Source of the DNA: a virus
Length of the DNA stretch: 35,967 nt
Virus record (IMG/VR): IMGVR_UViG_3300043436_001157
Span: 1-35,967 of that record
Reading direction: 5' to 3' (one strand)
The position numbers were made by a program, and so were the translations under genes. Of this stretch, positions 31,775 to 35,967 are shown one piece after another; position 1 is the first letter of the stretch; every line of letters begins with the position of its first letter. The notes beneath the pieces were generated by a model that worked only from the letters and a program-made list of their open reading frames with translations, was not told where the DNA came from and ran no database searches.

Positions 31775-31782
31775 TATCTTTG
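31775..31782 (+). promoter_or_regulatory. Candidate -7 box, divergent from the moron promoter
   Basis: TATCTTTG lies 4 nt before the ATG at 31787, so a transcript from it would be leaderless. No TTG is visible at the -33 position. It faces away from the moron promoter in the same 103-nt gap and would restart + strand transcription into the scaffold and capsid genes. Confidence 0.5.
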
Positions 31783-31786
31783 CTTC

Positions 31787-32008
31787 ATGACTTACTACAT
31801 CATGAGAGATGGCAGCATCAAGCAAGCCTCTGATGTACTCGCAGCTGAACTTATCAAGCGAGGTGCAAGGGAATTGAAATTAAAACCAATAACAATAGAC
31901 TATGGCAATCAAACAGGAGGAAGCACTGGAGCTGATCAAGTTCCTAAACCTCGACGAAGCAGCCGATCTCGAAGCGGCAAAGGAAAAGTTCCAAGAAAAT
32001 TGGATTAA
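31787..32008 (+). CDS. Small protein overlapping the scaffold gene
   Basis: A 73-residue frame from the ATG at 31787. The first 38 residues (MTYYIMRDGSIKQASDVLAA, then ELIKRGARELKLKPI) look protein-like. The last 35 or so (rich in Ser, Arg and Lys) lie over the start of the scaffold gene in another frame. A -7 box directly precedes it. It may be a short virion protein, or a leader whose translation sets scaffold expression. Confidence 0.45.
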   Translation: MTYYIMRDGSIKQASDVLAAELIKRGARELKLKPITIDYGNQTGGSTGADQVPKPRRSSRSRSGKGKVPRKLD

Positions 32009-32723
32009 ACAAGAAGAAGTTTCCGGCAAGATTGGAAAGCTTACAGGCACCATTGCCAACGTAACTCGCAAAGCATTCGAGCCGTTTGGCATTGTGCTAA
32101 CTGATGAGGACTTCAAAGGGCAGAAGGTTGAGGAAGTTATTCGCAGCGCATCAGAGAAAGCAAAGAGCGCATTTGAAACACAGCGTGAAGAGTGGGAGAA
32201 GCGTGCATCAGGCAACGGCAATGAAGCACTGATTCAAGAGTGGGAGAAGAAGTACAAGTCACTTGAGCGCAAGAGCAATGAGCTCGACTCAGCTCGCCAA
32301 GATGTGATGAATCAGTTCGAGCAGTACAAGGTGCAAGTTGCAACCGACATCAAGACGAGCAAGATCAACAGCTCATTTGAGAAAGAACTAAGTGCATTGA
32401 AGCTTGATCCAAGTGTTAACGAGTACACCATTCGTGGCTTCAAGTCGGCAGTCACTGATAAGTATTCAATCGACCTTGAGGATGATGGCGCATTCGTTGT
32501 TAAGGATAAGGCAACAGGCGAGCGATTGAAGAGCAAGGAGAAGGCAGGCTCGTTCTTAAGTATGTCCGATGTGCTAATAAAAGAAGCAACAGAGGCAGGC
32601 ATCATTCAGAAGAATCCGCATGCAGGAACAAAGATTCCAATGCGCAGCCCATTGATTCCACAGATGGAAAGTGCAGGGGAGAAAAAATTAAAAGGAATCA
32701 ATCCGAGATTTTACACAAAATAA
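31902..32723 (+). CDS. Capsid scaffolding-like protein
   Basis: A 273-residue, highly charged helical protein (WEKKYKSLERKSNELDSARQ, near 113-132), placed directly before the major capsid gene. Charge, predicted coiled coil, size and position match phage scaffolding proteins, which shape the procapsid and then leave. The C-terminus is basic (GEKKLKGINPRFYTK), as in scaffolds that bind the capsid protein. No protease domain or motif is visible. Confidence 0.75.
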   Translation: MAIKQEEALELIKFLNLDEAADLEAAKEKFQENWIKQEEVSGKIGKLTGTIANVTRKAFEPFGIVLTDEDFKGQKVEEVIRSASEKAKSAFETQREEWEKRASGNGNEALIQEWEKKYKSLERKSNELDSARQDVMNQFEQYKVQVATDIKTSKINSSFEKELSALKLDPSVNEYTIRGFKSAVTDKYSIDLEDDGAFVVKDKATGERLKSKEKAGSFLSMSDVLIKEATEAGIIQKNPHAGTKIPMRSPLIPQMESAGEKKLKGINPRFYTK

Positions 32724-32725
32724 TC

Positions 32726-32733
32726 TATCTTTG
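32726..32733 (+). promoter_or_regulatory. Candidate -7 box before the capsid terminator
   Basis: TATCTTTG begins 3 nt after the scaffold stop. No TTG at the expected -33 distance. It stands upstream of the terminator at 32761-32791, so transcripts from it would be largely stopped unless the terminator is leaky. It may be fortuitous. Confidence 0.3.
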
Positions 32734-32760
32734 CAAAGGGTTGAATTTTTTATTTGAAGG

Positions 32761-32791
32761 GCCATGCTGTTAGGAGCATGGCTTTTTTTTT
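32761..32791 (+). terminator. Intrinsic terminator between scaffold and capsid genes
   Basis: An 8-bp stem GCCATGCT (32761-32768) and AGCATGGC (32775-32782) around a 6-nt loop, followed by an uninterrupted run of nine T. A textbook intrinsic terminator. Confidence 0.93.
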
Positions 32792-32792
32792 A

Positions 32793-32800
32793 TACCTTTG
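32793..32800 (+). promoter_or_regulatory. Candidate capsid gene promoter (-7 box)
   Basis: TACCTTTG begins right after the T-run of the terminator. A transcript would start near 32806 and carry a leader of about 100 nt ending in an A-rich stretch before the ATG, a trait of strongly translated genes in Bacteroidota. No TTG at -33. The 183-nt gap 32724-32906 holds only this, the terminator and the leader. Confidence 0.5.
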
Positions 32801-32906
32801 TGATTCTCTATGGTAGTCGGCAGGACTTTCAGCTGCAAAATGTAGGCATCAACGCAACAGCCTTCAGAATACGTTGCAAAAAATTCTACAATAAAAAACG
32901 ACTATC

Positions 32907-33950
32907 ATGTCTATTTCAAGAATACTTTCAGAATGCCCTAATGTGCAAATGTCACTGGGCGAATTATTTTTAGAGGTTGGTCAGCGTGAACAACTTCCTT
33001 TCCTTGAATTCTTATTATCTCCAGAGAACGCGAAATTGATCCGCACTGAGGTTGCACCTGGTAATGGAAAACTTAAGACAGTTCAAGCTCGTTGGATTCA
33101 GAGATTACCTGAGACGGAAGTTGAAGAAGGTGGAGACATCCTTACTTGTACTTCAACAAACACTTACGGAGATTCAACAGCAACTTACACCGTTGAAACA
33201 ACCGACACTTACACTGCTTCTCAATTGATCAATGCAGCAGACATCGCTCGCCATTGCCAAGAGAACAGCCGTTATGTGCTTGAGTCAATCATGCGCTTAA
33301 TGGATGTAATTGATCGCAAGGTGGCATCTGCCGCAGCTGTTCAAGCTGTTGCTGCAATCGGTAACTGGGGAACTGAAGTAGAAGGATTCTACACAGTGTC
33401 TTCTGATTGCTTAGTTGTTCCAACTATGATCACTGACAATGAGCCAAACGCATTCGCTATCGCTGATATTCAGCAAGCAACTCGCATGGCTAACTACCCA
33501 GGTGCACCAATTGCATTCGGTGGAGCTGCGATGCAACGTTATGCTAACGCGATGGCAGCAGGATGCTGCACTCAGTATGGTATCGACTTACTTGCAATCA
33601 CTCAGCAAAACGGTTTTGGTTTCGCTTATGATTCACGTTTGGCTACTGCTCAAGGTTCTCAGTCTAAGGCGTTGGTTACAACAGCAGGAGCAATCCAGTG
33701 GTTGTCATTTAACTTGGCAGAGTGGAACACAGGCATCACTCCAACAGCGGGCAGCAACTACTCTAAGACGTTGGTGTTCACACCGGCAGGAGTTCCAGTT
33801 GACTTGACTATGAAGGATGACTGTGGTAACTTATCAATTGTATTAACTACAACTGGTATCATCGCAACATTGCCAACTGACATCTACGAGGCAAGCGATA
33901 AGTATGCAGGAGTTAACTATGTTAACTGCGTATCAATCGTAAACGCTTAA
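32907..33950 (+). CDS. Major capsid protein
   Basis: A 347-residue protein between the scaffold-like gene and the adaptor-like gene, with its own terminator-promoter unit upstream and a terminator just downstream, as expected for the most abundant virion protein. N-terminal helix MSISRILSECPNVQMSLGEL; a loop with acidic residues near 68-80; and a core AADIARHCQENSRYVLESIM typical of HK97-fold spine helices. Codon use shifts visibly (for example CGT for Arg, GCT for Ala, TCT for Ser), suggesting high expression. The family match is by context rather than a specific motif. Confidence 0.8.
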   Translation: MSISRILSECPNVQMSLGELFLEVGQREQLPFLEFLLSPENAKLIRTEVAPGNGKLKTVQARWIQRLPETEVEEGGDILTCTSTNTYGDSTATYTVETTDTYTASQLINAADIARHCQENSRYVLESIMRLMDVIDRKVASAAAVQAVAAIGNWGTEVEGFYTVSSDCLVVPTMITDNEPNAFAIADIQQATRMANYPGAPIAFGGAAMQRYANAMAAGCCTQYGIDLLAITQQNGFGFAYDSRLATAQGSQSKALVTTAGAIQWLSFNLAEWNTGITPTAGSNYSKTLVFTPAGVPVDLTMKDDCGNLSIVLTTTGIIATLPTDIYEASDKYAGVNYVNCVSIVNA

Positions 33951-33976
33951 TCTTTTAAGTGCAACAATGAAAATGG

Positions 33977-34002
33977 GGAGAGGTGAAAGCCTCTCCTTTT
34001 TT
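33977..34002 (+). terminator. Intrinsic terminator after the capsid gene
   Basis: A 7-bp stem GGAGAGG (33977-33983) and CCTCTCC (33990-33996) with a 6-nt loop and a T6 run. It lies 26 nt after the capsid stop and should confine the capsid transcript. Confidence 0.92.
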
Positions 34003-34005
34003 ATT

Positions 34006-34013
34006 TATCTTTG
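34006..34013 (+). promoter_or_regulatory. Candidate -7 box after the capsid terminator
   Basis: TATCTTTG begins 3 nt after the terminator T-run and 18 nt before the ATG at 34032. No TTG at -33. It would restart transcription for the adaptor, tail-completion and fibre genes. Confidence 0.5.
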
Positions 34014-34031
34014 TGAAAAATAAGACAGCCA

Positions 34032-35078
34032 ATGTGCTACGAATCTCTACTCGGCTTACAAGGTTGCGACAGACCAGAGCCAACGACTGGACTCTATATC
34101 GATGACTTAGGCATCAATCAGACATTACTCGGTCAGCTAATCACAGACCAATACAACAGCGGAGTTGAATTGTTTGAAGCAAAGCGAGCATTCGCATGGC
34201 GCAAGATGTCAACCGATATCTTAAGCAGACTAACACCAATGATGAAAGCGGACACCGTTGTGGAGTCAAAGCGCATCGGTCAAGTGGTAAGCAATGCTGC
34301 GAACATCGATGTTGCACTTGGTGCAAATAAGTATGCAGGCATCAGAGTCACAATTGATCCGAATACTGAAAGCTTCTTAAACTTTTATCTGTCTAATTTC
34401 AAGATTGACATCTACACGATGGCAACTCCTGTCGAGATTTTTGTTTACGACATGAGCACCTTGAAGCTGATTGATTCATTCTTCTACCAATCGGAAGCAG
34501 TTGAGCAGTTTATCGGCAAGACCTTCAAGGCAAATCGCAGAAAGTTAGATCTGGCATTTGTTTATGAATCGCTTTACGACACCACCAAGATGATTCCTAA
34601 GAAGGGTCACTGCTTCGATTGCTCAGGCAATGTAAGAGGTGCTCACATCTGCCCATTCGTGGATGCTGTCGGGATTGAGTTAACGGTGAGCGGAGATGAT
34701 GTGATTAGTTCCAAGTCGAAGAAGTACACGCAAGGCATGTCCTTAGTTTATAATGTGAACTGCGATCGTGAAGCTTGGCTGTGCTCGATTGGTGGATTGA
34801 TGGCGATGCCGCTTGCTTATGCAACGGCTGTCGAGATTTATAACTACGGCTTGAGCGTGTCACCAAATCAGCGTGTCAACACAACTGTTAGCATCAACAT
34901 AGGAAGCAAGCCATTTGCAACTGCCGATGCCAACGATGGAATGATTGCAGGGCGAGACATTGCAGCGACAAGATACAGCGAAGAGCTCACAGCGATGTTG
35001 CAGAACATGCGACTACCAAGCGACAATACGTGCTTTGATTGCCGCAGAAATATGAAGTATGTAACTGCTCTCCCATAA
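34032..35078 (+). CDS. Head-tail adaptor-like structural protein, complete copy
   Basis: A 348-residue protein directly after the major capsid gene. The N-terminal region (LLGQLITDQYNSGVELFEAK onward) is helical and the C-terminal half has paired Cys (CFDCSGN, CFDCRRN), as in the truncated left copy. Compared with that copy it carries SKPFATADA-type extra residues near 290, a net gain of four. The function is not recognised; position suggests a head completion or connector protein. TAATG joins it to the next gene. Confidence 0.75.
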   Translation: MCYESLLGLQGCDRPEPTTGLYIDDLGINQTLLGQLITDQYNSGVELFEAKRAFAWRKMSTDILSRLTPMMKADTVVESKRIGQVVSNAANIDVALGANKYAGIRVTIDPNTESFLNFYLSNFKIDIYTMATPVEIFVYDMSTLKLIDSFFYQSEAVEQFIGKTFKANRRKLDLAFVYESLYDTTKMIPKKGHCFDCSGNVRGAHICPFVDAVGIELTVSGDDVISSKSKKYTQGMSLVYNVNCDREAWLCSIGGLMAMPLAYATAVEIYNYGLSVSPNQRVNTTVSINIGSKPFATADANDGMIAGRDIAATRYSEELTAMLQNMRLPSDNTCFDCRRNMKYVTALP

Positions 35079-35539
35079 TGGCTACACCCAAGGAGATCAG
35101 CGGAAGGATTGATGCTTTATTCTCTGAGTGGAGTGGAGGCTTTACTCCATTGAGATTTGCTGTGCAGGATATGCGGAGAGAGATGTACATTCGCATCTTT
35201 GGAATTGATACTGGCAGAGGCCAAAACCAAGCAGGCAATTTCCTTCCAACTAAACCTTATACTAAAGCATACGCAAAGATAAAAGCTGCAAACGGCAAAC
35301 CACCATTAGAGCTCACAGGATTCTTAAAGCGATCATTTGCAACAGATCAAACCACAGTTATAACTGAAGGCTTTGATACTGCAATCTACACTGTTGCAGA
35401 TGAAGCAGGCAAGGTGGCAGGGCTTGAGAAACTTTACGGCACAATATTCAAACCAACAGCGGAGGAGCAAGCAAGGATGTTGCAGCTACATGCTGACTTA
35501 CTTGTTGAGCAAATCTCAAATCAGATAAGCAAACCATGA
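35078..35539 (+). CDS. Tail-completion-like protein, second allele
   Basis: 153 residues, the same length as the copy at 511-972. Shared blocks are MATPKEISGRID, KAYAKIKAANGKPPLELTGF and the C-terminal EEQARMLQLHADLLVEQISN. Two variable stretches differ: residues about 12-62, and about 84-110 (TTVITEGFDTAIYTVADEAG here). The same TAATG start and ATGA end are used. Function as for the first copy. Confidence 0.55.
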   Translation: MATPKEISGRIDALFSEWSGGFTPLRFAVQDMRREMYIRIFGIDTGRGQNQAGNFLPTKPYTKAYAKIKAANGKPPLELTGFLKRSFATDQTTVITEGFDTAIYTVADEAGKVAGLEKLYGTIFKPTAEEQARMLQLHADLLVEQISNQISKP

Positions 35540-35967
35540 ACTTATTAAGGACCATCATCGAGCGGCTCAATCAACGTGTTGAGGTAGCAAATATCTTCGA
35601 CAAGCAGTTTGGACTTTGCGAGCTTAACGCTAACGGCAACGAAAAGGCTTGGGTGCATTACATCGGCAATGGGCAAGCGGAGGTTGTTACCAACTTCGAT
35701 GCGAAGCAAGGCACATTGTTCTGGGCAAAGCGTGGCAAGGTAACAGTTGCCAAGACCGATGCATACAAGATGAGCGGTTGCAAGCAGTTGTATGTTACAA
35801 GCTTTCCGCTAACTGCTTATGCTGTTGTGCGCAAGAGCCATCTGCCATGCGATGGAGATGATGCTCAGGACTGGCTTGCTTCAAGAATCTACAAGATTAC
35901 AAGTGGCACTGATCCACTCTTCAAGCAGAGCATCGGAGTGATTAACTACGAGGTAATTCCGAGCGGT
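35536..35967 (+). CDS. Tail fibre N-terminal domain, 3'-truncated
   Basis: The first 144 codons of a second copy of the tail fibre gene (compare 969-3761), cut by the window end. The start is an ATGA overlap. The protein is nearly identical to the other copy over this stretch, as expected for the virion-attachment domain. The host-specific part lies outside the window. Confidence 0.85.
   Translation, partial: MNLLRTIIERLNQRVEVANIFDKQFGLCELNANGNEKAWVHYIGNGQAEVVTNFDAKQGTLFWAKRGKVTVAKTDAYKMSGCKQLYVTSFPLTAYAVVRKSHLPCDGDDAQDWLASRIYKITSGTDPLFKQSIGVINYEVIPSG

Larger units (their letters stand above)
34556..35967. repeat. Right copy of the diverged terminal repeat
   Basis: The counterpart of bases 1-1400, in the same orientation. 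Together the two copies show that the underlying genome is circular or circularly permuted, with a unit of about 34.56 kb. Base differences are mostly synonymous in the first and third genes but frequent and protein-changing in the middle gene. Confidence 0.95.

Noticed and set aside
31684-31788. Longer start of the minus-strand moron at 31788
   Set aside because: The extra 35 codons run through the gene's own promoter and lack a signal-like N-terminus. The start at 31683 puts the membrane anchor at the N-terminus.
32764-32973. Open frame over the capsid terminator and leader
   Set aside because: It starts inside the terminator hairpin, crosses the candidate promoter and overlaps the capsid gene start. 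Its product has no protein-like pattern.

Overview
The window is a phage genome, essentially complete, of a tailed phage with a long non-contractile tail. It has a tape measure gene and no recognisable sheath. The host is probably in the Bacteroidota, for three reasons: promoter-like sites fit the TTG-N(18-20)-TAnnTTTG pattern of that phylum, genes mostly lack Shine-Dalgarno sequences, and the primase-helicase is of the BT4734/VirE type typical of that group. I see no integrase, no convincing CI-type repressor and no tRNA gene. Nearly all genes are on the + strand and packed with ATGA or TAATG overlaps. The first 1.4 kb and the last 1.4 kb are two diverged versions of the same segment, so the molecule closes to a circle of about 34.56 kb and the two ends come from different alleles.

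Layout, starting at the left edge: the end of the head region (adaptor-like protein, tail-completion-like protein), a long tail fibre and two small tail-associated genes (1-4481); a lysis region (4468-6951) with lysozyme, small holin-like protein, a membrane protein, a PAS plus histidine phosphoacceptor protein and a spanin-like protein; a promoter (7029-7058) leading into the replication and recombination block (7100-16005) with an SSB-like protein, HNH nuclease, RecE-like exonuclease, SF2 helicase, primase-helicase, an iteron-bearing likely origin (14616-14830) and a VRR-NUC nuclease; packaging (16026-18150); tail assembly and tail (18147-26632); a glycosyltransferase and a methyltransferase (26632-28144); then portal, MuF-like protein, a minus-strand AT-rich cargo gene, scaffold-like protein and major capsid protein (28199-33950), which joins the second copy of the left end.

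The most striking feature is in the large terminase gene. A 41-nt insert splits the Walker A codons exactly between GGAIR and GGKTYW, shifts the frame and brings in a stop codon. The insert folds into one long hairpin whose ends are an Arg CGA codon and an Arg CGT codon. Skipping from one to the other restores a perfect P-loop and a 425-residue terminase. A homing-type NUMOD4/HNH endonuclease gene lies directly upstream. This matches the logic of the phage T4 gene 60 / mobA translational-bypass cassette, but in another gene and apparently another host phylum. Other points of interest are a phage-borne PAS-HisKA protein with no kinase domain, the iteron origin with a (CA)12 tract, terminator-promoter pairs bracketing the capsid gene, a minus-strand moron with its own promoter, and an unusual gene order with the tail genes between terminase and portal.
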